Assembly: GCA_023136395.1 (NCBI GenBank)
Contig: JAGLRI010000082.1
Span: forward strand, 1 to 5,991
Source of the DNA: Candidatus Bathyarchaeota archaeon
GTDB taxonomy: Archaea; Thermoproteota; Bathyarchaeia; Bathyarchaeales; Bathyarchaeaceae
DNA length: 5,991 nt
Direction of reading: 5' to 3'
Shown here: positions 1-5,157 of the stretch, in pieces
Numbering within the stretch: the first letter of the stretch is position 1
Layout of the letters: each line of letters begins with the position of its first letter
The notes under the pieces: model-generated
Seen by the model: only the letters and a program-made list of their open reading frames with translations
Told to the model about the DNA's origin: nothing
Database searches by the model: none
Translations under genes and position numbers: made by a program

Positions 1-176
1 CTTTTTTCAACCATGACAACTTTCGCGCCTCTCTTTGCTGCGCTTATGGCAGCCCAGCAACCAGCTATCCCACCACCAAGAACTAGAACGTCTGCGCTAA
101 CTTCATTCTCCACATCGTATCGTATCGGATAAGGCCACTCATATTTTGAAACTATAAAATCCTTTTCATAAGACAA
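1..176 (-). CDS. FAD-dependent oxidoreductase, fumarate reductase flavoprotein type (N-terminal part, runs off left edge)
   Basis: Only the first 58 codons are in the window. The translation contains VLVLGGGIAG at about residues 33-42, the GxGxxG dinucleotide-binding loop that holds the ADP part of FAD, followed by an alanine-rich helix and a second strand ending in VVMVEK, whose Glu normally binds the ribose. This is the start of a Rossmann-type flavoprotein. A 30-residue leader with a YEWPYPIRY motif before the loop resembles, from memory, fumarate reductase/succinate dehydrogenase or adenylylsulfate reductase-like flavoproteins of anaerobes; the substrate cannot be told from this piece. 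The start is TTG at 176-174, six bases after a strong GGGAGGT ribosome binding site (183-189). The nearby ATG is in another frame that stops after a few codons. The gene is divergent from moeA. Confident on FAD binding, unsure on the subfamily. Confidence 0.85.
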   Translation of the reverse strand, partial: MSYEKDFIVSKYEWPYPIRYDVENEVSADVLVLGGGIAGCWAAISAAKRGAKVVMVEK

Positions 177-374
177 ATAAATACCTCCCTCAAAGAAGAC
201 TATACAAAATTAAACTTATTTTAATTTTGACTTGTATGCATGCTCTCCTTAGTCAAGTTTACACATAAGCAACCCTTCTAAAAAACTTCTAAGCAACAAG
301 CGTTATTTCGATACGACATAAATATAATATCCATCGTTAAGAATGATCATTGCAAATAATTGAGGAGGATTTTA
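177..374. promoter_or_regulatory. Divergent intergenic region between the flavoprotein gene and moeA
   Basis: This 198-bp AT-rich spacer must hold promoters for both neighbours. Facing moeA there is a TATA-like box, ATAAATATAAT, at 318-328, which predicts transcription starting near 350. Facing the flavoprotein there are AT-rich candidates around 205-230 on the minus strand, none clearly best. An 8-mer TAAGCAAC occurs twice on the plus strand (266-273 and 290-297), 24 bp apart; this could be a binding site for a regulator or chance. No RNA gene or open frame of note is seen here. Confidence 0.5.
318..328 (+). promoter_or_regulatory. Probable TATA box of moeA
   Basis: The AT-rich element ATAAATATAAT lies about 50 bp before the chosen moeA start. 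Archaeal transcription begins about 25 bp downstream of such boxes, so the mRNA would begin near 350 and carry a leader of about 25 nt with the ribosome binding site GAGGAGG at 362-368. Confidence 0.5.
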
Positions 375-1637
375 ATGAGACGAAAATTATCCTATATGGA
401 TGTGGATGAAGCTGTTAAAAAAGTTGTAACAACAGTTAATATAAAACCAGAGCTGGAAGTTGTTCCAATCCACGAGGCGTATGGACGTGTCTTAGCTAAA
501 GATGTTATCTCAGGCGTCGATATTCCTCCAAGTGATATCTCGCATTTTGATGGTTATGCCATTAGAGCGGAAGACGCTGTTCATGCATCTGTTGCAAGTC
601 CTGTTTCTCTTAAAGTAATAGGTAGGATATATCCAGGAGAGAAGGGCGAAAGAGGGGTTAACCCTGGGGAGGCATATTATATTACTACGGGTGCTTTTTT
701 GCCTGAAAGTGCTGATGCTGTGATAATGGTTGAAGCAACTGCAATAGTTGAAAAAGACGTTATAAAAATATGCAAGACCATGAGACCTGGCGAGAATTTA
801 ATTCCCGCTGGTGAAGATGTTACAAAAGAAAAAACAGTTTTTAAAAAAGGACATGTTCTAAGAGCTCAAGATGTTGGGTTTTTAGCTGTGCTCAGAATTG
901 GGAAAGTAAAGGTCTTTAGGAAACCGGTTGTTGCAATTATCTCTTCTGGAGATGAGCTAATCAATCATATGGAAGAGAATGAACCCCTTAAGACAGTTAA
1001 CAGCCACAGTCTAATGGTTTCTAAATTGATAATGGAGGCAGGGGGAGTCCCGGTTGAATTGGGTATAGTCTCTGACAACTTAATTAAAATCAGAGAGAAA
1101 ATAGAGGGTGGGTTAAAAAAAGCAGATATTGTATTAACAATTGGTGGTTGCTCTGTAGGGGAAAAGGATTTTGTGCTGAGAGCTATTAATTTGATAGGGA
1201 AGCCGGGTGTAATCGTTCACGGAATTAAGAGAAAGCCGGGAAGAGTCTCTGGCGTAGGCGTAATAAATGGTAAACCTATCGTCATGCTACCGGGTCTAAT
1301 TCAATCGACAATCATTGGTTTCCATGTCTTAGCATTACCATTAATTCGACTAGCAAGCGGCCTCCCAGCAACGAATTTACTTCTGACTTTTAGAGCTAAG
1401 ATTGCTGAGGATGTCGCGTTTAAGAAGTTTATACCATTTCAACAAGTTACGTTTGTTAAGATGAACAGAGAAAAAGATCAAGTTATTGCGCAGCCCATAA
1501 TCGGAGAGTCCAACTTGATTAGTATACCAGTAAAAGCAAGCGGCTTCATCGTAACGCCCGGACATAAACCGGTTATTAAGAAAGGGGAAGAAGTTCAAGT
1601 CCATTTGCTACCGGGTCTTTTCTCCAACCACCAATGA
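375..1637 (+). CDS. moeA: Molybdopterin molybdenumtransferase MoeA
   Basis: MoeA inserts molybdate (or tungstate) into adenylylated molybdopterin in the cytoplasm, the last common step of Mo cofactor synthesis. At 420 residues it is full length for the family. Visible family motifs are DISHFDGYA at 54-62 with the conserved Asp59, GAFLPESADAVIMVE, RPGENLIPAGEDV, SSGDEL, a VNSHS element, and the MoCF-domain signature GGCSVGEKD at 257-265. The C-terminal part after about residue 330 fits the small beta-barrel domain IV. The start is taken as ATG 375, six bases after GGAGG; an in-frame TTG at 360 lies ahead of that site and is unlikely. Two motifs differ from bacterial MoeA: KPGR (287-290) where bacteria have KPGKP, and LPGLIQS (305-311) where bacteria have LPGNPVS. 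I think the archaeal branch often differs here, so this probably does not mean loss of function. It lies near a TorD chaperone gene, in keeping with a molybdoenzyme locus. Confidence 0.95.
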   Translation: MRRKLSYMDVDEAVKKVVTTVNIKPELEVVPIHEAYGRVLAKDVISGVDIPPSDISHFDGYAIRAEDAVHASVASPVSLKVIGRIYPGEKGERGVNPGEAYYITTGAFLPESADAVIMVEATAIVEKDVIKICKTMRPGENLIPAGEDVTKEKTVFKKGHVLRAQDVGFLAVLRIGKVKVFRKPVVAIISSGDELINHMEENEPLKTVNSHSLMVSKLIMEAGGVPVELGIVSDNLIKIREKIEGGLKKADIVLTIGGCSVGEKDFVLRAINLIGKPGVIVHGIKRKPGRVSGVGVINGKPIVMLPGLIQSTIIGFHVLALPLIRLASGLPATNLLLTFRAKIAEDVAFKKFIPFQQVTFVKMNREKDQVIAQPIIGESNLISIPVKASGFIVTPGHKPVIKKGEEVQVHLLPGLFSNHQ

Positions 1638-1699
1638 TTAAGGACACATAATTTTGCATTAAAAAAGATTGTAGTGAATCGTGACGTTGGTTGTAGCGT
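1638..1699. terminator. Convergent 3' spacer with T-rich tracts
   Basis: This 62-bp gap separates the ends of moeA and the zinc-ribbon gene, which face each other. On the minus strand a run of six T (1661-1666) follows the zinc-ribbon gene; on the plus strand a shorter TAATTTTG follows moeA. Archaeal termination commonly uses T-rich tracts without a hairpin, so these are plausible terminators. No convincing stem-loop is seen. Confidence 0.4.
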
Positions 1700-2107
1700 T
1701 TACGCTTTGTAACTTACTTTCAGCGTTCCATCCCCGCTAATCATCACCGTGGCGGGATTCTTTTTCTTATCTTTCATAGAAACAAGACCAGTGGTTATCC
1801 ACTCGTTGAATTTGTAACTACCCTCTGGGATGTACTCCACTTCATATTCGCCTTCTTTCACAGGAGAAATGTCAACTGGAAGCTTGTATTCTAAGTCCAG
1901 GGCGACTATCATTCCAAGATTCTTGGTTTCACCTGTAGATTGTTCAGATTCTAAGTGAATCGTAAACCCGGAAGGTGGAGAGGGGGTAAGTTCTTCACCG
2001 CAGAAGGGACAATTCTCCCACGGCTTCATTCCAGGGAGGTGTGTGATAGTTTTACCACATTTTGAACAAACGATAACTTTTTCAAGTTCGATCGGTCTAA
2101 AACACAT
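1700..2107 (-). CDS. Zinc-ribbon protein with an N-terminal MCFRP motif, function unknown
   Basis: A 135-residue soluble protein. Residues 14-36 hold two CxxC knuckles, CSKC (14, 17) and CPFC (33, 36), with a glycine after each, the classic rubredoxin-like zinc ribbon that binds one structural Zn. It opens with MCFRP, which I recall from short zinc-ribbon proteins of anaerobic bacteria and archaea without known function. Residues 38 to the end form a separate region rich in beta-prone and charged segments (for example GEYEVEYIPEGSYKF and a closing TLKVSYKA); I do not recognise it. No signal peptide or membrane helix is seen. The start is ATG 2107-2105, five bases after AGGTGG; an in-frame GTG at 2116 overlaps that site and is less likely. 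It is convergent with moeA, so it need not share its regulation. A possible TATA element CTTATAATAATTG lies at 2128-2140 on the same strand. Confidence 0.8.
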   Translation of the reverse strand: MCFRPIELEKVIVCSKCGKTITHLPGMKPWENCPFCGEELTPSPPSGFTIHLESEQSTGETKNLGMIVALDLEYKLPVDISPVKEGEYEVEYIPEGSYKFNEWITTGLVSMKDKKKNPATVMISGDGTLKVSYKA

Positions 2108-2323
2108 AATAACCACCTATTGACGATCAATTATTATAAGATGTTTGGCGAGTGGCTAATAAGTGAGTAAGTAAGAACCTAAAAAAGTTTCTATTCCACG
2201 TAGTAATATTTAAAAAGAATTTGGTTTTCTTTATATCACCAAGCCCGATTTATTCACTTCGTCTTAAATAGATTTTAGGTAACATAAGGATTTACAGTCA
2301 TCATTTTAGGGATCTCCACTAGG

Positions 2324-2335
2324 AATATATACTTA
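2324..2335 (+). promoter_or_regulatory. Probable TATA box of the first DUF169 gene
   Basis: AATATATACTTA lies about 55 bp before the start codon. Transcription would begin near 2355, giving a leader of about 30 nt that contains the ribosome binding site GGGGAG (2370-2375). The right half of this box is shared with the palindrome at 2330-2345. Confidence 0.5.
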
Positions 2336-2345
2336 ATATTAAGTA
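2330..2345. repeat. Perfect 16-bp palindrome overlapping the first DUF169 promoter, candidate operator
   Basis: TACTTAATATTAAGTA reads identically on both strands. It begins inside the TATA element and ends about 10 bp before the expected transcription start, where a dimeric repressor would block TBP/TFB or RNA polymerase. AT-rich palindromes arise by chance more easily than GC-rich ones, but a perfect 8+8 match at this place is notable. I saw no copy in front of the second DUF169 gene or the torD-like gene. Confidence 0.45.
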
Positions 2346-2383
2346 GTAAACTCGCATTTTGAATGTGAAGGGGAGTTTTGATA

Positions 2384-3115
2384 TTGAAGTGTGCCGAGTT
2401 TTCTTCGAAGCTGAAGAATATTCTAGGATTGAGGTGGTCACCTGTGTCGATTAAATATGTTAGCAGAGACGATTCATTGCTACTTGGAATTCAGAAGCCG
2501 GGGGGTAGGCTTTACATTTGTCAGGCCCTCGCTTTGGCGAAAAGAGGAAAAACATTGCTTCTAACACAGGATAAGTGTAAGTGTCCTGACGGTGCTCCTA
2601 TTCTCGGGTTGATGCGAACGCCTGATAAAATTAAAAGTGGTAAATTTCATGGTGCTTTTGGGAAATTCAATTCGGCAAGGGAAGCAAAGCGGATAGTCAA
2701 TGAGAGACCTAGCTTCGAGTTGAATAAAGTTAAGGCAATAGTGTTTGCACCATTTGAGAAGTCTCCTGTTGATCCAGACATTGTAATATTGACATTGAAC
2801 CCTGAACAAGTAATGTGGATTTGCATCGCAGCCACGTACTACACGGGGGAAAGACTAGAGTTCAGCACAAGTGGGCACAACTCTCTCTGCTCTGACTGCA
2901 TGGTTGTCCCACATCGCGATGGAAAAATAAATGTATCGTTTGGAGATTATGGATGTAGAGGTTCTACAGAGGTTGATGACTGCGAAATGTTCGTTGGAAT
3001 CCCTTGGAGCCTACTCCCTCAGATCATAGACGCCCTAGAGAAACTCTCAAAGAAGGCTATACCGGATTCCAGAAATAAAATTTATATGCCAATCTATGGT
3101 CGTACACGCATTTAG
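2384..3115 (+). CDS. DUF169 family protein (COG2043), first paralogue
   Basis: A 243-residue protein of the DUF169 family (Pfam PF02596), whose biochemical role I do not know to be established. Features shared with the second copy in this window are an LGLxWSPV opening, GRLxxCQ near 46, CPDGAxxLGLM at 67-77, a KIKSG segment, DPDIVxLTxNPEQ at 130-142, TGER at 154-157 and YGCRGST at 189-195. Four cysteines align in both copies (46, 67, 169, 191), which suggests a metal or Fe-S site; this copy has five more (3, 65, 147, 172, 200). No signal peptide or membrane helix is seen, so it is probably cytoplasmic. The start is taken as TTG 2384, eight bases after GGGGAG; TTG 2378 is only two bases from that site. 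The start at 2384 also makes the N-terminus match the paralogue. The gene ends nine bases from the oppositely oriented CxxC gene. Confidence 0.88.
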   Translation: MKCAEFSSKLKNILGLRWSPVSIKYVSRDDSLLLGIQKPGGRLYICQALALAKRGKTLLLTQDKCKCPDGAPILGLMRTPDKIKSGKFHGAFGKFNSAREAKRIVNERPSFELNKVKAIVFAPFEKSPVDPDIVILTLNPEQVMWICIAATYYTGERLEFSTSGHNSLCSDCMVVPHRDGKINVSFGDYGCRGSTEVDDCEMFVGIPWSLLPQIIDALEKLSKKAIPDSRNKIYMPIYGRTRI

Positions 3116-3124
3116 AGAATTAAT

Positions 3125-3307
3125 TTAGCTGGATATTAAAAACCAAAAATCTTTGAGTGTAAGTAAATTTTTATGAAACTCAAAACGATCCGACGATGCT
3201 TTTAGATCAAAAATTTCCATTTTGGATTCAACCCACCTGTCAAGATTCTGCAGTACAAATCTTTTACTTAGTGGAGACCTGCATCTTCTGCAGTTTTCTA
3301 TCCTCAT
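3125..3307 (-). CDS. Small CxxC protein (60 residues) overlapping the methyltransferase stop
   Basis: A short frame opening MRIENCRRCRSPL, with one CxxC pair at residues 6 and 9 that resembles half of a zinc ribbon; no second pair follows. The rest is charged and aromatic with no recognised domain or membrane helix. The support is positional: its ATG overlaps the stop codon of the methyltransferase as ATGA, a common arrangement for translational coupling, and no separate ribosome binding site is needed. It may be a genuine small partner, or the truncated head of a longer zinc-finger protein. It ends nine bases from the end of the convergent first DUF169 gene, leaving almost no room for terminators. 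I do not recognise the family. Confidence 0.4.
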   Translation of the reverse strand: MRIENCRRCRSPLSKRFVLQNLDRWVESKMEIFDLKASSDRFEFHKNLLTLKDFWFLISS

Positions 3308-4062
3308 ACTTTAAAGCGTGTAGCAATTATCTCCATTATATTTCCTCTTTTTGAAGAAATTAATGATCTAATGAGGTAATACCTAATTTTTTCGGGAAAG
3401 AATCTACGTAGTTTGAAAAGTGGAATGTGAGTAAAAAACCTAATTTTCTGAAAATTAAAACTGTGTTTCCTAAATAATCTGGTTATTTGATCAAGGCTTA
3501 TGTCGCGCTCATATACGCTACCTACGTAGGTGTGAATTGTGTGAGGCAGCAGTGAATATAAACTAGAGAAAATGATGAATGAAATGCGGATAAATCTGGC
3601 AAGGAAGTTAAGATTAGTGGATGGCTCGATTACGCATATCGCTTCTTTGGCGCACCGATCTAGCTCGTTGAAAGCGTCGTTCAAGTTTCCTATGTGGTGT
3701 AGAACACCTGAGATGCAGATTGTTGAAAAAACCTTGTTTTTAAAAGGTAGATGAAGAGCTTCAGCAACAATTGTAGGTACGTTATGTTTTTTTGCTATGG
3801 ATACCATTTCACGCGAAATATCAAGGGCAACTATCTCTTGTCCAGTGGCTCGCAGAATTTGGGAAACGACTCCAGTTCCACAGCCATAATCAAGGAAGGG
3901 GCCAGAAAATTTCTTCCCCCACTCGTATGTAGCAAAGTGTTTGTGGTAAATTTCATATTCAGGAACAATCGTTTTCTCGTAATCTGAGGCCCCTACGTCG
4001 GATATGGCTTTTTCATATCTTCTTGTATCTAAATTTCCATTATCTAAGCAGTTACTGCTCGT
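3304..4062 (-). CDS. Class I SAM-dependent methyltransferase, start codon non-canonical or mutated
   Basis: A class I (Rossmann-fold) methyltransferase that takes a methyl group from S-adenosylmethionine; the acceptor is unknown. Counting from an ACG at 4062-4060, motif I is FLDYGCGTG at 56-64, the acidic residue after strand 2 is Asp81 in VALDIS, EALHLPF (101-107) is the motif II region, and GVLHHIG at 119-125 is typical of the Methyltransf_11/UbiE-like group. A hydrophobic stretch at about 153-172 may be a lid or membrane-contact helix. Total length would be 252 residues, normal for the group. The first in-frame ATG (3807) would delete the SAM-binding loop and cannot be the true start. The frame is open back to 4140 but has no ATG, GTG or TTG there. 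The ACG sits four bases after a strong GGGGAGGT (4067-4074), so either ACG is used or an ATG was lost by one transition. The gene lies between two DUF169 genes on the opposite strand and is probably unrelated to them. Confidence 0.8.
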   Translation of the reverse strand, partial: TSSNCLDNGNLDTRRYEKAISDVGASDYEKTIVPEYEIYHKHFATYEWGKKFSGPFLDYGCGTGVVSQILRATGQEIVALDISREMVSIAKKHNVPTIVAEALHLPFKNKVFSTICISGVLHHIGNLNDAFNELDRCAKEAICVIEPSTNLNFLARFIRISFIIFSSLYSLLPHTIHTYVGSVYERDISLDQITRLFRKHSFNFQKIRFFTHIPLFKLRRFFPEKIRYYLIRSLISSKRGNIMEIIATRFKV

Positions 4063-4204
4063 ATTGACCTCCCCTGTAGTTGGGTTGGCTGTCCCTTTTC
4101 CAGAATGATAATGTAAATTTGTTTTTATAAGTGAATAGTCTCATGTATTTCACATTTAAAGAGTCCACTTCATCCCTCAACTTGTTTAATGTTTTATTCA
4201 ACAT
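4052..4204 (-). CDS. Possible 50-residue ORF upstream of and overlapping the methyltransferase
   Basis: A short frame from ATG 4204 encodes a lysine-rich peptide of 50 residues (starting MLNKTLNKLRDEV) whose TAA falls 11 bases inside the proposed methyltransferase start. The overlap would suit translational coupling, but there is no ribosome binding site before the ATG and no recognised domain. In the next frame a 24-codon ORF beginning MDIASWILRRLGGRK (4268-4194) also exists. The two could be pieces of one frameshifted small gene or chance frames in the 5' leader of the methyltransferase mRNA. Low confidence. Confidence 0.2.
   Translation of the reverse strand: MLNKTLNKLRDEVDSLNVKYMRLFTYKNKFTLSFWKRDSQPNYRGGQYEQ
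4067..4074 (-). promoter_or_regulatory. Strong ribosome binding site for the methyltransferase gene
   Basis: GGGGAGGT on the minus strand is as good as any site in the window, and the only possible in-frame initiator at the right distance is ACG (4062-4060). The GGAGG-to-codon spacing of five bases is close to the six seen for moeA and the five seen for the zinc-ribbon gene. This site is the main reason for placing the start here. Confidence 0.6.
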
Positions 4205-4281
4205 ATAGCTGATTGAAATAAGCCTTCCTTCCACCGAGTCTCCGTAGAATCCAAGAAGCAATATCCATTATTGTCACGTAA

Positions 4282-4294
4282 CCATTATATTAAT
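4282..4294. promoter_or_regulatory. Shared AT-rich promoter element between the methyltransferase unit and the second DUF169 gene
   Basis: CCATTATATTAAT reads as a TATA-like box on both strands (TTAATATAATGG on the minus strand). On the plus strand it predicts transcription from about 4314, in time for the ribosome binding site GGAGG at 4329-4333 of the second DUF169 gene. On the minus strand it predicts a start near 4263 for the methyltransferase transcript. The 282-bp gap (4063-4344) otherwise shows only the weak short frames listed above. Confidence 0.4.
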
Positions 4295-4344
4295 CGACTA
4301 CATTGCACAGTAATCAAGTCGAGTTAAAGGAGGAATGTTGATCC

Positions 4345-5067
4345 TTGTCGAGTTGGGGTGAACTATCTAAAAAGATGAAGACGATTTTAGGATTAAAATG
4401 GTCACCTGTAGCAGTTAAACTTGTGAAAAAGGATGAACCATTACCGAAAGACATCCCAAAACCAAGGGGAAGGCTCCGTCACTGCCAATCCATCATGACA
4501 GCTAGGAGGGGGAAAACGCTCCTATTGACAATAAATGAACACAGCTGCCCCGATGGAGCCTCAGTGCTTGGTCTTATGAAAATACCTGAAAAGATCAAGA
4601 GTGGTGAACTACACTTCAAGGTTGGAGAATTCGCTTCCATGAAGGAATCAAAACGAATAATCGATGAGAGACCCCATTTGAAAGTAGGTGACTTCAAAGC
4701 AACTGTGGTTGCACCTTTAGAAGAAACTCCCTTCGATCCCGATGTTGTAGTGCTTACAACAAATCCAGAACAAGCCATGTGGATAAGTTGTGCATACGCA
4801 TACTTTACAGGAGAAAGATTAACCTTCAGTACCATCGGATACAATGCTTGTTGTGTTGACTCTACGGTAATTCCATATCTAACTGGAAAAATAAACATAT
4901 CATTAGGTTGTTATGGATGCAGAGGATCAACTAAGATGTCTGATGACGAAGTTTATGTTGCTATTCCCGCAAAACTATTGCCCCAAATTATGAATGCTCT
5001 CGAGAAACTTTCGAAGAGATTAATACCAGAGACCAGAAGAAAAATCTATCTGCCTCCACACCAGTAA
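4345..5067 (+). CDS. DUF169 family protein (COG2043), second paralogue
   Basis: A 240-residue paralogue of the DUF169 protein at 2384; by eye roughly half of the residues are identical and the alignment needs almost no gaps. The landmarks are the same: ILGLKWSPV, GRLRHCQ (Cys47), SCPDGASVLGLM (Cys68), EKIKSGE, DPDVVVLTTNPEQ, FTGERL, CC at 169-170, and CYGCRGST with Cys189 and Cys192. Cysteines 47, 68, 170 and 192 align with 46, 67, 169 and 191 of the first copy and are candidate metal ligands. The function of the family is unknown to me. No signal peptide or membrane helix is visible. Translation starts at TTG 4345, 11 bases after GGAGG (4329-4333); a stop lies just upstream in this frame and the ATG at 4335 is in another frame that soon stops. 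It is 90 bp ahead of the torD-like gene on the same strand, which has its own probable promoter. Confidence 0.9.
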   Translation: MSSWGELSKKMKTILGLKWSPVAVKLVKKDEPLPKDIPKPRGRLRHCQSIMTARRGKTLLLTINEHSCPDGASVLGLMKIPEKIKSGELHFKVGEFASMKESKRIIDERPHLKVGDFKATVVAPLEETPFDPDVVVLTTNPEQAMWISCAYAYFTGERLTFSTIGYNACCVDSTVIPYLTGKINISLGCYGCRGSTKMSDDEVYVAIPAKLLPQIMNALEKLSKRLIPETRRKIYLPPHQ

Positions 5068-5124
5068 ATCCCACGAAGTGTAGCCAAGTATAACCATATT
5101 AAATAGAGTTCCCCTTGAAGATAG

Positions 5125-5136
5125 AATATATATTTA
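5125..5136 (+). promoter_or_regulatory. TATA box of the torD-like gene, probably giving a leaderless mRNA
   Basis: AATATATATTTA is centred about 28 bp before the ATG at 5158. Archaeal transcription would therefore start at or a few bases before the start codon. No GGAGG-type site is present (only a weak GTGAT at 5150-5154), which agrees with leaderless translation and shows that the gene can be expressed independently of the DUF169 gene upstream. Confidence 0.6.
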
Positions 5137-5157
5137 GTAAATCAATAACGTGATGAT

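Larger units (their letters stand above)
2108..2383. promoter_or_regulatory. Divergent intergenic region between the zinc-ribbon gene and the first DUF169 gene
   Basis: This 276-bp spacer is AT-rich and holds promoters for both sides. The left end has the probable minus-strand TATA element at about 2128-2140. The middle has another AT-rich element (ATATTTAAAA near 2207-2216) with no gene that clearly uses it. The right end has the DUF169 promoter and palindrome described separately. I see no tRNA, no convincing structured RNA and no open frame that looks like a gene. Confidence 0.5.

Noticed and set aside
266..297. Two copies of TAAGCAAC, considered as part of a CRISPR or iteron array
   Set aside because: There are only two short copies with no regular array; at most a regulator site.
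1377..1604. 75-codon minus-strand frame
   Set aside because: It is antisense to the C-terminal domain of moeA, with no start signal or motif.
2150..2175. Short GTGAGTAAGTAAG-like direct repeats
   Set aside because: Low-complexity, imperfect 4-bp periodicity over a few units; no sign of an expanded repeat or origin.
2561..2835. Two overlapping minus-strand frames of 62 and 82 codons
   Set aside because: Both are antisense to the conserved core of the first DUF169 gene and show no recognisable features.
3304..3807. Methyltransferase starting at ATG 3807 (167 residues)
   Set aside because: The in-frame sequence upstream encodes motif I (GCGTG) and the acidic ribose-binding loop, both needed for SAM binding, so this ATG (Met86) is internal.
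3572..3987. Plus-strand frames of 60 and 78 codons
   Set aside because: They lie opposite the methyltransferase, including its SAM-binding loop, which is the convincing coding strand there.
4479..4898. 139-codon open frame on the minus strand
   Set aside because: It lies wholly opposite the second DUF169 gene, whose protein is clearly conserved with its paralogue; the antisense frame shows no domain and has no ribosome binding site that I can see.
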